Part shown: piece by piece, positions 18,193 through 28,817 of the stretch
How the letters are laid out: each line of letters starts with the position of its first letter
How positions within the stretch are numbered: position 1 is the first letter of the stretch
Source of the DNA: an uncultured Clostridia bacterium
Lineage (GTDB): Bacteria; Bacillota; Clostridia; Christensenellales; Borkfalkiaceae
Reading direction: 5' to 3'
Length of the DNA stretch: 64,000 nucleotides
Assembly: GCA_944354535.1 (NCBI GenBank)
Contig: CALVPY010000051.1
Location: 28,056-92,055, forward strand
The notes under the pieces: generated by a model
The model's database searches: none
What the model saw: the letters and a program-made list of their open reading frames with translations, nothing else
What the model was told of the DNA's origin: nothing
Translations under genes and position numbers: made by a program

Positions 18193-19428
18193 ATGACCAT
18201 TCCCGAAGTATGCCGCCTCGCCAAAGAGGGGGCGCACACCATCGCCTATTCGACGGAAGAAGAAAAGAACAAAATGCTCACGCTCGCGGCGGACGCCCTC
18301 ATCAAAGACAGCGCAAAGATCATCGCCGAAAATCACGAGGACGTTATCACCTGCACGCGCGGGGCGCAGTTTCAGGACCGCCTCATGCTCAACGAGCAGC
18401 GCATCGCGGGCATCGCGGAGGGGCTGAAAAAGCTCATCGCACTCCCTTGCCCCGTGGGGGAAGTCATCGAGCGGCACACGGCGGCGTCCGGCATCATGAT
18501 CGAGCGCGTCCGCGTCCCGTTCGGGGTCATCGGGATCGTCTATGAATCCCGCCCCAACGTCACGGCGGATGCCATCGGTCTCTGCATCAAGAGCGGCAAC
18601 GCCGTCGTCCTTCGCGGCAGCAAGGACGCCCTGCGCTCCAACATCGCCATCGTGACGTCGATCAAGGAGGCGCTGAAAGCGGGAGGCTTCGATCCTTCCT
18701 TTATCCAGCTCATCACCGACAAGACGCGGGAAGGGGCGCGCGAATTCATGCGGCAGAAGGGGCTCATCGACGTGCTCATCCCGCGGGGGAGCAAGACGCT
18801 TATCGACAGCGCCCTCGAAAACGCGACCGTCCCCGTCATCGAAACGGGCACGGGCAACTGCCATATCTATCTGGAACAGTCTGCGGACATCGACAAGGCG
18901 ATCCCCATCCTCATCAACGCCAAGACGCAGCGCACGAGCGTATGCAACGCGGCGGAGAGCCTTGTCATCGACCGCAGTTTTGCCGAAACCCACATGAAGG
19001 AGATCTGCGACGCCCTCATTGAAAAACAGGTGGAGCTGGTGGGGGATGCAGAGGCGTGCGCGCTCGACGACCGCATTGCTCCCGCGTCGGAGGAGGACTT
19101 CTATACGGAGTACAACGCCCTCAAAATGTCCGTCAAGATCGTTTCGGGCATCGACGAGGCCATCCCATTCATCAACGAACACTCCACGAGCCACAGCGAA
19201 GCGATCGTCACCGAAGACGATGCGGCGGGGGAGCGCTTTTTGCGCGAGATCGACTCAGCCTGCGTCTACAAGAACGCCTCGACGCGCTTTTCGGACGGAT
19301 TCGAGTTCGGGTTCGGCGCGGAGATGGGCATCTCCACCCAGAAGCTGCACGCCCGCGGCCCGATGGGGCTCCGCGAGCTGACTTCCTACAAGTTCGTCAT
19401 CCGCGGCAACGGACAGACAAGAGCATAA
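18193..19428 (+). CDS. proA: Glutamate-5-semialdehyde dehydrogenase (gamma-glutamyl phosphate reductase)
   Basis: Second step of proline synthesis: NADPH-dependent reduction of gamma-glutamyl phosphate. It is an ALDH-superfamily protein of 411 residues with PFGVIGIVYESRPNVTADA, LIPRGSKTLIDS, ETGTGNCHIYLE and the catalytic Cys in QRTSVCNAAES. The C-terminal GPMGLRELTSYKFVIRGNGQ is diagnostic of ProA. The start at 18193 follows GGAGGAAAAT; the longer frame is non-homologous. proB, the usual partner, is not in the window. A bidirectional terminator follows. Confidence 0.96.
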   Translation: MTIPEVCRLAKEGAHTIAYSTEEEKNKMLTLAADALIKDSAKIIAENHEDVITCTRGAQFQDRLMLNEQRIAGIAEGLKKLIALPCPVGEVIERHTAASGIMIERVRVPFGVIGIVYESRPNVTADAIGLCIKSGNAVVLRGSKDALRSNIAIVTSIKEALKAGGFDPSFIQLITDKTREGAREFMRQKGLIDVLIPRGSKTLIDSALENATVPVIETGTGNCHIYLEQSADIDKAIPILINAKTQRTSVCNAAESLVIDRSFAETHMKEICDALIEKQVELVGDAEACALDDRIAPASEEDFYTEYNALKMSVKIVSGIDEAIPFINEHSTSHSEAIVTEDDAAGERFLREIDSACVYKNASTRFSDGFEFGFGAEMGISTQKLHARGPMGLRELTSYKFVIRGNGQTRA

Positions 19429-19472
19429 CATACAAAACCGGGACGGCGTTCAACGGCAATTCCCATAGAAAC

Positions 19473-19512
19473 CAAAACGAGCAAAAAATCGTAAGATTCT
19501 TTGCTCGTTTTA
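19473..19512. terminator. Bidirectional terminator between proA and the GNAT gene
   Basis: A 17-bp stem with one mismatch (AAAACGAGCAAA / TTTGCTCGTTTT outer part) and a GTAA loop, A/T-flanked on both sides, between two convergent genes. Confidence 0.85.
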
Positions 19513-19531
19513 TTGCTCGGCGGATCAAAAT

Positions 19532-19978
19532 TTAACTTATCTGTTTAAAAAGACGCGCATTCCAAAAATCCATACCGAGCTCATCAATATAGAAATGCAA
19601 GATCGCTCGGTAATTTTTGGCGGCTGCGATAAGCATGATCATGTCAACATCGGGCGAAACTGCCTTTTCTGCGTGCCGAAACAGCCTTTTACCGATCCCG
19701 CAATTTCGATATTGCGGTTTAACATACAACTCATCAATTTCAAAATACTTGGTTCCTGCTTTACAAATCGAGGCGTCTTTCTCAGTCGATGTGATATGAC
19801 CGAACAAATATCCACAAATCAAATCTTCGTCCGTTGCAACAAAGATTCGTTTCTCTTTGAGATCATCCGAACTGTTTCTGCGATAACCACAACAAGAGTT
19901 TTCCTGTTCCCATTCTTTTGAAAGTGTAATCAACTGAACTGCGACACGTTCCGAATAATTGATTTCTTTTATCGTCAT
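19532..19978 (-). CDS. GNAT family N-acetyltransferase
   Basis: A 148-residue acetyltransferase. The acetyl-CoA pyrophosphate-binding motif A is seen in FEIDELYVKPQYRNCGIGKRL, with the R/Q-x-x-G-x-G/A-like stretch YRNCGIGK. The N-terminal strand and C-terminal IDELGMDFWNARLFKQ fit the fold. The substrate is not predictable. Its base composition is clearly richer in A/T than the flanking proA and Nudix genes, which suggests recent acquisition. The gap 19979-20164 has only short A/T-rich sequence and an inverted repeat-like stretch near 20050-20090. Confidence 0.85.
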   Translation of the reverse strand: MTIKEINYSERVAVQLITLSKEWEQENSCCGYRRNSSDDLKEKRIFVATDEDLICGYLFGHITSTEKDASICKAGTKYFEIDELYVKPQYRNCGIGKRLFRHAEKAVSPDVDMIMLIAAAKNYRAILHFYIDELGMDFWNARLFKQIS

Positions 19979-20164
19979 ATATGCTCCCCGTTACACTACC
20001 GTTTTCCTTATCGTAACTATAGAGTAAATCGCTGAAGAACAAAATAAACAAGCGCACTGCCTTACCTGCAAGGTATCGTGCGCTATGTTTTTTTCATTGT
20101 GCTATATTGTTTTATTGCGGTAATTTCCCTGTCGAAATTTCGCCTCAAAGCGTCCCGGTTTCCT

Positions 20165-20662
20165 TTACTTCTTTTTCGGATGCAGTTCGGAAAAGGCACC
20201 CAAGAGGAAATGCTCCGCCGTCGAATTCTTGCGGATGAGTTCCTTTGCCTCTTCGGGCGTACACCACTTCACCTCGGTGAGCTCCTCGTTGAGGACGGTC
20301 TCCGCATTTTCGTCCGCCGTCACGATATAGTTGAGCATCAGAAGGTCTTTCTGCTCATGATAGCGCGACGCATGATAGCGCCACTTGACGGCATTGAGGC
20401 GGGTCTCCTCGCGCAGTTCGCGCACCAGCGCCTTTTCGGCGTTTTCGCCCTTCCTGATATAACCCGCAAACAGCTTATAATCCTCGTCGCCCACATGGCG
20501 CGCCAGAAGGATCTTGTCCTCCGAGCGGTTGACGACGGTCATAGACACCGCAACGGGAAAGAAGGGGAACTTGAATTTTTCGCACTTGGGGCAGTAGGGC
20601 ACGAGGCCTTCGTTCTCCAGGAACCGCAGCGTGAGTTTTTCTCCGCAGTCCATGCAATACAT
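20165..20662 (-). CDS. Nudix hydrolase with N-terminal zinc ribbon
   Basis: A 165-residue protein. Residues 1-32 form a C4 zinc ribbon (CMDC and CPKC). Residues about 35-150 form a Nudix fold whose box reads GYIRKGENAEKALVRELREE, keeping the G-x5-E-x7-RE-x2-EE pattern. Zinc-ribbon plus Nudix resembles NudC-type enzymes (NADH pyrophosphatase or RNA deNADding), but the protein is shorter and lacks the NudC N-terminal domain and an evident SQPWPFP motif. The substrate therefore remains open. It is monocistronic, divergent from purA. Confidence 0.85.
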   Translation of the reverse strand: MYCMDCGEKLTLRFLENEGLVPYCPKCEKFKFPFFPVAVSMTVVNRSEDKILLARHVGDEDYKLFAGYIRKGENAEKALVRELREETRLNAVKWRYHASRYHEQKDLLMLNYIVTADENAETVLNEELTEVKWCTPEEAKELIRKNSTAEHFLLGAFSELHPKKK

Positions 20663-20833
20663 CTCTCTTTCCTCCCGAATTTATTTTCTCTATTTTACGC
20701 TCATGCGGCGGAAATGTCAACCTGAATTTGTAAAAAAATTGCAATAACGCGGTAAAGACTGACAGCAGGCCGCCCGCATTGCCCAAATAGCTTTGCATTT
20801 ATTTGAACGGACGGAAAAATGCAGAACTAACGC

Positions 20834-20863
20834 TTGACAGTTCACGTCCTCCCATTGTATAAT
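20834..20863 (+). promoter_or_regulatory. Predicted sigma-A promoter of purA
   Basis: TTGACA (20834-20839), an 18-bp spacer and TATAAT (20858-20863), 57 bp before the purA start. Confidence 0.75.
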
Positions 20864-20920
20864 GGAATGTATTTTGATAATGCCCGACTATGTGCAATAC
20901 GGGCTTTGGGAGGAAAACAA

Positions 20921-22195
20921 ATGCTGACATCCATTTGCGGGATCAACTGGGGCGACGAAGGAAAGGGGAAGATGGTAGACTTCCTCTCCGAAGGGTACGA
21001 CATCGTCTGCCGCTATCAGGGCGGCAACAACGCCGGCCATACCGTCATCAACGAGAGGGGAAAGTTCATCCTCAATCTGCTGCCTTCGGGCATCCTGCGC
21101 GAGGACGTCGTCAACGTGCTCGGGCCCGGCATGGTCATCGATATCAAGCATCTCACCGAAGAGATGGGGCGCCTTCGCGAAAAGGGCGTCAAGATCGGCC
21201 CCGAGAACCTCAAAATAAGCGACAGGGCGGTCATCACCATGCCCTATCACGTCCTCATGGACTGCATCGAAGAGGAGCGCCTTGCCGATAAAAAGTTCGG
21301 CTCCACCCGCCGCGGCATCGCGCCCGTCTATGCCGACAAGTACATGAAGAAGGCGTTCCGCATGGGCGAGCTCCTGCACACCGACCTCATGTATGCGCGC
21401 GTCAAGGACATCGTCGAGTGGAAGAACCTCACCGTCGCGGGCGGCTATCATCACGAGCCCATCACGACGGAAGAGACCATCGACTATCTGAAAACGTACG
21501 GCGAGCCCCTCAAAGATTACATCTGCGACGTGGGTCTCTTCCTTAACAACGCCAATAAAGAGGGCAAGAAGATCATGTTCGAGGCGCAGCTCGGCGCCCT
21601 CCGCGACATCGACTTCGGCATCTATCCCTATACGTCGAGCTCTTCGACCATCGCGGCATACGCGCCCATCGGCGCAGGTGTGCCCAATCTCAAACTCGAT
21701 AAGTCCATCGGCATCATGAAGGCGTACTCCTCCTGCGTGGGCGAGGGCCCCTTCACGGCGGAATATTTCGGCGAGCCCGCGGAAAAACTGAGAGCGGCGG
21801 GCGGAGAGTACGGCGCAGCGACGGGCCGTCCCAGAAGGGTGGGACCTTTCGACGTCGTCGCCTCCTCCTACGGCATCCGCTGCCAGGGCGCGGACGAGAT
21901 CGTCCTCACCAAGCTCGACATCCTCTCCGTCTACGACGAGATCGAAGTGTGTACCGCATACGAGCTGGACGGCAAGATCATCCACGACTTCCCTTACCCC
22001 GACGCGCTCAACCGCTGCAAGCCCGTCTTCGAGAAGGTCAAGGGCTGGCACACCGATATTTCCAAGTGCCGCAAGAAGGAAGAACTTCCCAAAGAGGCGC
22101 TCGATTACATCAAGTATATCGAAGAAAAGTGCAGCTGCAACATCACCTATGTCGCGGTCGGCGCAGAACGCGATGCGGTCATCAAACTCAAATAA
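20921..22195 (+). CDS. purA: Adenylosuccinate synthetase
   Basis: Joins IMP and aspartate with GTP, the first committed step to AMP. It has the P-loop GINWGDEGKGKMVD (usually GxQWGDEGKGK; Asn replaces Gln here), GGNNAGHTV, STRRGIAPVYADK, and the C-terminal TKLDIL segment with KGW. The length of 424 residues is standard. The start at 20921 follows TGGGAGGAAAACAA; the frame extends upstream only into promoter DNA. It is alone downstream of a good promoter and 57 bp ahead of dapF. Confidence 0.96.
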   Translation: MLTSICGINWGDEGKGKMVDFLSEGYDIVCRYQGGNNAGHTVINERGKFILNLLPSGILREDVVNVLGPGMVIDIKHLTEEMGRLREKGVKIGPENLKISDRAVITMPYHVLMDCIEEERLADKKFGSTRRGIAPVYADKYMKKAFRMGELLHTDLMYARVKDIVEWKNLTVAGGYHHEPITTEETIDYLKTYGEPLKDYICDVGLFLNNANKEGKKIMFEAQLGALRDIDFGIYPYTSSSSTIAAYAPIGAGVPNLKLDKSIGIMKAYSSCVGEGPFTAEYFGEPAEKLRAAGGEYGAATGRPRRVGPFDVVASSYGIRCQGADEIVLTKLDILSVYDEIEVCTAYELDGKIIHDFPYPDALNRCKPVFEKVKGWHTDISKCRKKEELPKEALDYIKYIEEKCSCNITYVAVGAERDAVIKLK

Positions 22196-22252
22196 ATCTT
22201 AAAATACCGAGCCCGCGGGCGATGCCTGCGGGCGTCGGCAATCGATAACGCC

Positions 22253-23086
22253 ATGAAATTTTACAAGATGCACGGCATCGGCAACGATTATATCTATTTC
22301 GATTGCTTCGACCAAATGCCCGAAGACCCGTCTGCGCTTGCGGTCAAGCTCTCCGACCGTCACTTCTCCGTCGGCGGAGACGGCGTCATCCTCGTGTGCA
22401 GGAGCGACGTAGCAGATGGCAAAATGCGTATGTTCAATGCGGACGGCAGCGAGGGGAAGATGTGCGGCAACGGCATCCGCTGCGTCGGCAAGTTCCTCTA
22501 CGAGATCAAGGGAATCCGCAAAGATACCATCACCGTAGAGACGCTGAGCGGCATCAAGACGCTCAAAATGCACACCCAAAACGGAAAAGTGAGCTCGGTC
22601 ACCGTCGATATGGGCGCGCCCGAACTTTTACCTTCCCGCATCCCCGCAAAGTTCGAAGGGGAGAGAGCAGTCGATGTGCCGCTCGCCGTCGAAGGGAAGG
22701 AATACCGCGTCACCGCAGTTTCCATGGGCAATCCGCACTGCGTCGTGTTCGGCGGCGATCCGTATGCACTCGCGCTCGAAAAGATCGGCCCCGCGTTCGA
22801 ACACCACGAAGCCTTCCCCGAGAGCGTCAACACCGAATTTGTGGAAGTGCTCGCAAGGAACGAGCTTAAGATGCGCGTCTGGGAGCGCGGCAGCGGAGAG
22901 ACGTGGGCGTGCGGCACGGGCGCGTGCGCCGTTGCGGTCGCAGCCGTCCTCAACGGCTTTGCCGATATGGGGAAGGACATCCTCGTGCACCTTCGCGGCG
23001 GGGATCTTACCATCGTCTATACGGAGGAGACCGTCTTCATGACGGGTCCCGCCGAATTCAGTTTCACGGGCGATACGGAAATTTGA
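22253..23086 (+). CDS. dapF: Diaminopimelate epimerase
   Basis: Converts LL- to meso-diaminopimelate for lysine and peptidoglycan. The two catalytic cysteines are in GNGIRCVGKF and WACGTGACAVAVAA. The N-terminal FYKMHGIGNDYIYFD and GGDGVIL motifs are typical, and the length (277) is normal. With dapL two genes downstream it gives the direct tetrahydrodipicolinate to LL-DAP to meso-DAP route. The order is dapF-pyrG-dapL-malQ with short gaps. Confidence 0.96.
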   Translation: MKFYKMHGIGNDYIYFDCFDQMPEDPSALAVKLSDRHFSVGGDGVILVCRSDVADGKMRMFNADGSEGKMCGNGIRCVGKFLYEIKGIRKDTITVETLSGIKTLKMHTQNGKVSSVTVDMGAPELLPSRIPAKFEGERAVDVPLAVEGKEYRVTAVSMGNPHCVVFGGDPYALALEKIGPAFEHHEAFPESVNTEFVEVLARNELKMRVWERGSGETWACGTGACAVAVAAVLNGFADMGKDILVHLRGGDLTIVYTEETVFMTGPAEFSFTGDTEI

Positions 23087-23120
23087 TAACACAAGAAAAA
23101 CATCATAGAAGGAAGGACAG

Positions 23121-24725
<1,605 letters not shown>

Positions 24726-24728
24726 AAG

Positions 24729-25928
24729 ATGAAGGTCAACGAACATTACTTCGAACTCAAAGACAGCTATCTCTTTGCGACCGTCGGCAAAAAAACGGCG
24801 GAATACAAGAAAGCGCATCCCGATAAGGACGTCATCCGCCTGAGCATCGGCGACGTCACGCGTCCGCTCGCACCCGCCGTCATCGAGGCGATGCACAAGG
24901 CCGTCGACGACATGAGCCGCAAGGAAAGCTTCCACGGCTACGGACCCGATCAGACGTGCTACGGCTACGGCGCCCTCATCGAGAGCATCAAGGGGAGCTA
25001 TGCGAGAAAGGGGGTCTCGCTCGAAACGGAGGAGGTGTTCATCTCCGACGGCGCCAAGTCCGACCTCGGCAATATATTGGAACTGTTTGCGGATGATACC
25101 GTGGCGCTCATCCCCGATCCCGTCTATCCCGCCTATGTGGATGCCAACGTGATGTCGGGAAGAACGGTCATCTATTCGGACGCGAACGAGGGGAACGGCT
25201 TCCTGCCCATGCCCGACGAAAGCGTGCATGCCGACCTCATCTATCTCTGTTCGCCCAACAATCCCACGGGCGCTGCCTATTCCAAAGAGCAGCTCAAAGC
25301 GTGGGTGGACTATGCGAAAAGGCATGACGCCGTCATCCTCTACGACGCGGCATACGAATATTTCATTCAGGACGAAACGCTTGCGCGCAGCATCTATCAG
25401 GTAGAAGGCGCCAAGGAGTGCGCGATCGAGATCTGCTCTTACAGCAAGACGGCAGGATTTACGGGCGTGCGCTGCGGCTATACCATCGTGCCCCGCGCGC
25501 TCACCCGCGGCGGTCACAGTCTCAACAGGATGTGGGCGCGCCGCCAGTCCACCAAATTCAACGGCGTTTCCTATATCACGCAGATGGGCGCCGCCTCCGT
25601 CTTCAGCGAAGAAGGGGAGAAGCAGATCAAAGCGAATCTTGACTATTACAGAAACAACGCCAAGATCATCGCAGACTGCATGGATCGCCTCGGCATCTGG
25701 TACACGGGCGGCAAGCATTCGCCCTATATCTGGCTCAGATGCCCGAACGGCATGGAGAGCTGGGCATTCTTCGATCTGCTCCTCGAAAAGGCCAACGTCG
25801 TCGGGACCCCCGGAAGCGGTTTCGGCAGGAACGGGGAAGGCTACTTCCGTCTGACTGCGTTCGGCACGGAAGAGAACACGCGGGAGGCATGCCGCCGGAT
25901 AGAGGCGCTCCTCTCGTCCTTGAAGTAA
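24729..25928 (+). CDS. dapL: LL-diaminopimelate aminotransferase
   Basis: Pyridoxal-phosphate enzyme that makes LL-DAP directly from tetrahydrodipicolinate and glutamate, bypassing succinylated or acetylated intermediates. The start MKVNEHYFELKDSYLF and RLSIGDVTRPL are distinctive of DapL. The PLP lysine lies in SYSKTAGFTGVRCGY. The conserved CSPNNPTGA and YDAAYE motifs of class I/II aminotransferases are present. It is 399 residues. It starts 3 bp after pyrG and 12 bp before malQ, so these genes are cotranscribed. Confidence 0.96.
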   Translation: MKVNEHYFELKDSYLFATVGKKTAEYKKAHPDKDVIRLSIGDVTRPLAPAVIEAMHKAVDDMSRKESFHGYGPDQTCYGYGALIESIKGSYARKGVSLETEEVFISDGAKSDLGNILELFADDTVALIPDPVYPAYVDANVMSGRTVIYSDANEGNGFLPMPDESVHADLIYLCSPNNPTGAAYSKEQLKAWVDYAKRHDAVILYDAAYEYFIQDETLARSIYQVEGAKECAIEICSYSKTAGFTGVRCGYTIVPRALTRGGHSLNRMWARRQSTKFNGVSYITQMGAASVFSEEGEKQIKANLDYYRNNAKIIADCMDRLGIWYTGGKHSPYIWLRCPNGMESWAFFDLLLEKANVVGTPGSGFGRNGEGYFRLTAFGTEENTREACRRIEALLSSLK

Positions 25929-25940
25929 GAAGGTATCAGG

Positions 25941-27419
25941 ATGGATAATATAAGATCGGCGGGCGTTCTTTTGCATATTTCCTCTCTTCCCGGAAAATAC
26001 GGCATCGGCACGCTCGGGAAGGAGGCATATCTGTTTGCCAAACGCCTTGCCAAGTCCGGCGTCCGATATTGGCAGATCCTCCCGCTCGTACAGACGGGCT
26101 ACGGCGATTCTCCCTATCAATCCGTCTCCTGCACCTCGGGCAATCCCTATCTGATCGACCCCGACATCCTTGCAGAACAAGAGCTCCTGACGGGGAAGGA
26201 ACTGAAAGCACTCAGGCGCAAGGGGAACGTCGACTACGGCGCGCTCTACACGGAGCGCTATCAGACGCTGCGCACCGCTTATTCGCGCTTCGCGTTCGAC
26301 AGCGCCGAGTTCCGGGCGTTCGTCGATGAAGGCACGCATGAAGACTACGCGCTCTTCATGACCGCAAAGACGGTGTTCGGCGGCAGCTTTGCAAATTGGG
26401 AAGAGAGCCTCCGCCGCCATGAACCCGCCGCGCTGGAAAAGCTGCGCACCGATCATCACGAAGAATACCTCTTCTGGCAGTTTCTGCAGTATGAATTCGA
26501 CCTTCAATGGAGGGCGCTCAAACATTACTGCAATTCGCTCGGCATCCGTATCATCGGGGATATCCCGCTCTATGTCGCCTACGACAGCGCGGACGTCTGG
26601 TCGCATCCCGAACTTTTCAAGCTTGACGGCGATCTGAAGCCCGAAAAAGTGGCGGGCGTTCCGCCCGATTATTTCTCCGAGACGGGACAGCTGTGGGGCA
26701 ACCCGGTATTCGATTGGGCAGCGCATAAAAGAGAAGATTACCGCTGGTGGCGCGCACGCCTTGCAAGAGCGCTCGATACATACGATGTCATCCGCATCGA
26801 TCACTTCCGCGGCCTCGACCGCTACTACGAAGTGGACGCGCACGAAACGACCGCCGTCAACGGAGTCTGGCAGGACGGCCCCAAGGACGAACTCTTCGAA
26901 GGGATCGACTTGTCGCGCATCATTGCGGAAGATCTCGGCGAGATCGATGACGGCGTGCGTTCGCTCATCAAGAGGACGGGGCTCCCCGGTATGAAGGTGC
27001 TTCTCTTTGCCTTCGACGGCAACGAAGAAAACGCCTTTTTACCGCACAATATCGACAAAAACTGCGTCTGCTATACGGGAACGCACGACAACGACACCGT
27101 TGCAGGCTATGTAAAGTCGCTCACATCGGAAGAATTCCTTCTCTTCCGTTCTCGCGTCGCAAAAGAGCTCGAGCGATGCGGCATGAACATCCGTCTCGGC
27201 CGCACGCCCGCAAGCTTTGCACGGGCATTTACGGAGATCGCCATTGCCTCCAACGCAGATCTTGCGGTGGTCCCCGTGCAGGACCTTTTAGGGCTGGATA
27301 ACAGCTGCCGCATGAACCATCCCGGCACGAACGGCGGAAACTGGTGCTGGCGGCTCACCCGACTTCCCTCTCAGGCAGTATTCGGACGACTCAAACGCCT
27401 CATCCGCAAATACAGATAA
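25941..27419 (+). CDS. malQ: 4-alpha-glucanotransferase (amylomaltase)
   Basis: GH77 disproportionating enzyme that transfers maltodextrin segments for glycogen or maltose metabolism. It starts RSAGVLLHISSLPGKYGIG and has the nucleophile Asp in YDVIRIDHFRGL, an acid/base Glu in IIAEDLGEI, and a transition-state Asp in TGTHDNDTVAGY. DLLGLDNSCRMNHPGT is the conserved C-terminal segment. The length of 492 is normal. It lies in the dapF-pyrG-dapL gene run and is followed by mscL after 21 bp. Confidence 0.96.
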   Translation: MDNIRSAGVLLHISSLPGKYGIGTLGKEAYLFAKRLAKSGVRYWQILPLVQTGYGDSPYQSVSCTSGNPYLIDPDILAEQELLTGKELKALRRKGNVDYGALYTERYQTLRTAYSRFAFDSAEFRAFVDEGTHEDYALFMTAKTVFGGSFANWEESLRRHEPAALEKLRTDHHEEYLFWQFLQYEFDLQWRALKHYCNSLGIRIIGDIPLYVAYDSADVWSHPELFKLDGDLKPEKVAGVPPDYFSETGQLWGNPVFDWAAHKREDYRWWRARLARALDTYDVIRIDHFRGLDRYYEVDAHETTAVNGVWQDGPKDELFEGIDLSRIIAEDLGEIDDGVRSLIKRTGLPGMKVLLFAFDGNEENAFLPHNIDKNCVCYTGTHDNDTVAGYVKSLTSEEFLLFRSRVAKELERCGMNIRLGRTPASFARAFTEIAIASNADLAVVPVQDLLGLDNSCRMNHPGTNGGNWCWRLTRLPSQAVFGRLKRLIRKYR

Positions 27420-27440
27420 AAATTACAGGAGTGTAACACT

Positions 27441-27971
27441 ATGGCAGAAGAAAAGCAGGAAAAGAAAGGCTTTTGGAAGGAATTCCGCGAATTCATCGCT
27501 CGCGGCAACATCCTCGACATGGCAGTCGGCATCATCATCGGCGGCGCATTCACGGCGATCGTCAACGCCCTCTGCAACAACATCTTAAAGCCCGTCATCA
27601 ACAAGATCCTTGCGCTCATCTTCGGGGCTGATTCCCTCACGGGCATCTATACCTTCCTGACGACAGTCACTACGATGGACGAGACGGGCGCGGAGATCAT
27701 CGACCTTGCGAATTCCATCTACATCGACTGGGGTACGTTCATCAACGCGGTCATCAACTTTATCCTGACCGCGCTCGTCCTCTTCCTCATCATCAAGGCA
27801 GTCATGAAGGTGAGCAAGCTCCGCGACGAGGCAAAGGCAGCCATTGCCGAAGCAGAAGCAAAGCGCAAGGCGGCAAAAGAGGGCGCTCAGGAAAGCAAAG
27901 ATAGCGCTCAGGAAAGCGCGGCTCTCCCCGAAGGCGAAGCTGCGGCTCCCGCTCCTGAAAAGAAGGAATAA
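27441..27971 (+). CDS. mscL: Large-conductance mechanosensitive channel
   Basis: Forms the stretch-gated pore that releases solutes on hypo-osmotic shock. The N-terminal helix and TM1 are in KEFREFIARGNILDMAVGII, with GGAFTAIV and NALCNNILKPVINK. TM2 is near WGTFINAVINFILTALVLFL. At 176 residues it is longer than the usual ~140. The additional part is an Ala/Glu/Lys-rich C-terminal tail after residue 125 containing a repeated QESKDSAQES-like motif, which extends the cytoplasmic bundle. An AGGAG site precedes the start and a terminator follows. Confidence 0.93.
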   Translation: MAEEKQEKKGFWKEFREFIARGNILDMAVGIIIGGAFTAIVNALCNNILKPVINKILALIFGADSLTGIYTFLTTVTTMDETGAEIIDLANSIYIDWGTFINAVINFILTALVLFLIIKAVMKVSKLRDEAKAAIAEAEAKRKAAKEGAQESKDSAQESAALPEGEAAAPAPEKKE

Positions 27972-27984
27972 CCTCACCCTAAGG

Positions 27985-28012
27985 AAAAAAGACCCGCACG
28001 GGTCTTTTTTTT
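27985..28012 (+). terminator. Intrinsic terminator after mscL
   Basis: AAAAAAGACCCG / GGGTCTTTTTT stem with a short CAC-type loop and eight T. Confidence 0.85.
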
Positions 28013-28108
28013 ATATCATTTTTATGGCGATCGGGTGAAGGCACGCACGAGCGGTTTGCCGCATACAATGAAACAGAACCCGAACGGTTCTTTTCACGGA
28101 GGTTATCC

Positions 28109-28762
28109 ATGTCATTTTTCTCCAACTTTTCATCCGATCATTGCCCCGGGGCGATCACGGGCAATCCGCTGAACGGTCTCTGTGAGAAAGTGTGCATCCA
28201 GGCGGAAAAGATCTTCGATGCAGGCATCGTACAGACGCGCATCGAAAACTACTCCGTTGTACCCGCAAGCTTTCTCCCCGCCTCTCCTACATATCCTCTC
28301 ACGTTCCTGAGCGCCCGTTCGCTCTCCTCGGAAGGCATCGTCTCCGATCTCAACGTGGAGCGCCAGCCCGACGGGCAGTATGCGCGCATCCAGGCCAAGA
28401 TCACCATACCCATCGAGATCGTCTACCTCGATGCGAACGGGACCGAGGGGAAGGCGCTCGGCTCCATCGTGCTCAATGAGGACGTTCTGATGTTCGTGCC
28501 GCAGGCATCCGTCATGCCCTTCACCGTTTCGGCGATCGCCTCCTGCGTCTCGCCCGAAGGGCGGTGGGATCCCGTTTCCAACTCCTTCATTTTGAGCGCC
28601 TGCCTTACCGTCATCCTCAAAGTCTCCATGCAGGTGGAGATCCTGGTGCCCAGCTACGGCTACTGCGCCATCCCGCCCGCACAGGAATATTCGCAGGAAG
28701 TGTGTACGGGCTTCTTCGAGCTGCCGCTCTATCCGCAGAGCCGCACGCCCAGCCAAAGGTGA
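28109..28762 (+). CDS. Conserved hypothetical protein (Clostridia-type, Cys-containing)
   Basis: A 217-residue protein that I do not assign to a function. Its N-terminal part reads NPLNGLCEKVCIQAEKIFDAG, a pattern I associate with uncharacterised Clostridia proteins. The rest is mostly beta-strand-like with alternating hydrophobic residues (YARIQAKITIPIEIVYLD, SIVLNEDVLMFVP). No signal peptide or membrane segment is visible. Several cysteines are present (LCEKVC, ASCVS, SACLT, YGYCA). A spore- or envelope-associated role would be a guess. A GGAGG site precedes the start and a bidirectional terminator follows. Confidence 0.75.
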   Translation: MSFFSNFSSDHCPGAITGNPLNGLCEKVCIQAEKIFDAGIVQTRIENYSVVPASFLPASPTYPLTFLSARSLSSEGIVSDLNVERQPDGQYARIQAKITIPIEIVYLDANGTEGKALGSIVLNEDVLMFVPQASVMPFTVSAIASCVSPEGRWDPVSNSFILSACLTVILKVSMQVEILVPSYGYCAIPPAQEYSQEVCTGFFELPLYPQSRTPSQR

Positions 28763-28778
28763 CGCCGCAACGCATAAA

Positions 28779-28817
28779 ACAAAGAGCCGTTCCCCCAACA
28801 CGGGGCGGCTCTTTTAT
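28779..28817. terminator. Bidirectional intrinsic terminator
   Basis: AAAGAGCCG / CGGCTCTTT outer stem continued by CCCC/GGGG, between convergent genes. It overlaps the last codons of the minus-strand ATPase gene. Confidence 0.85.
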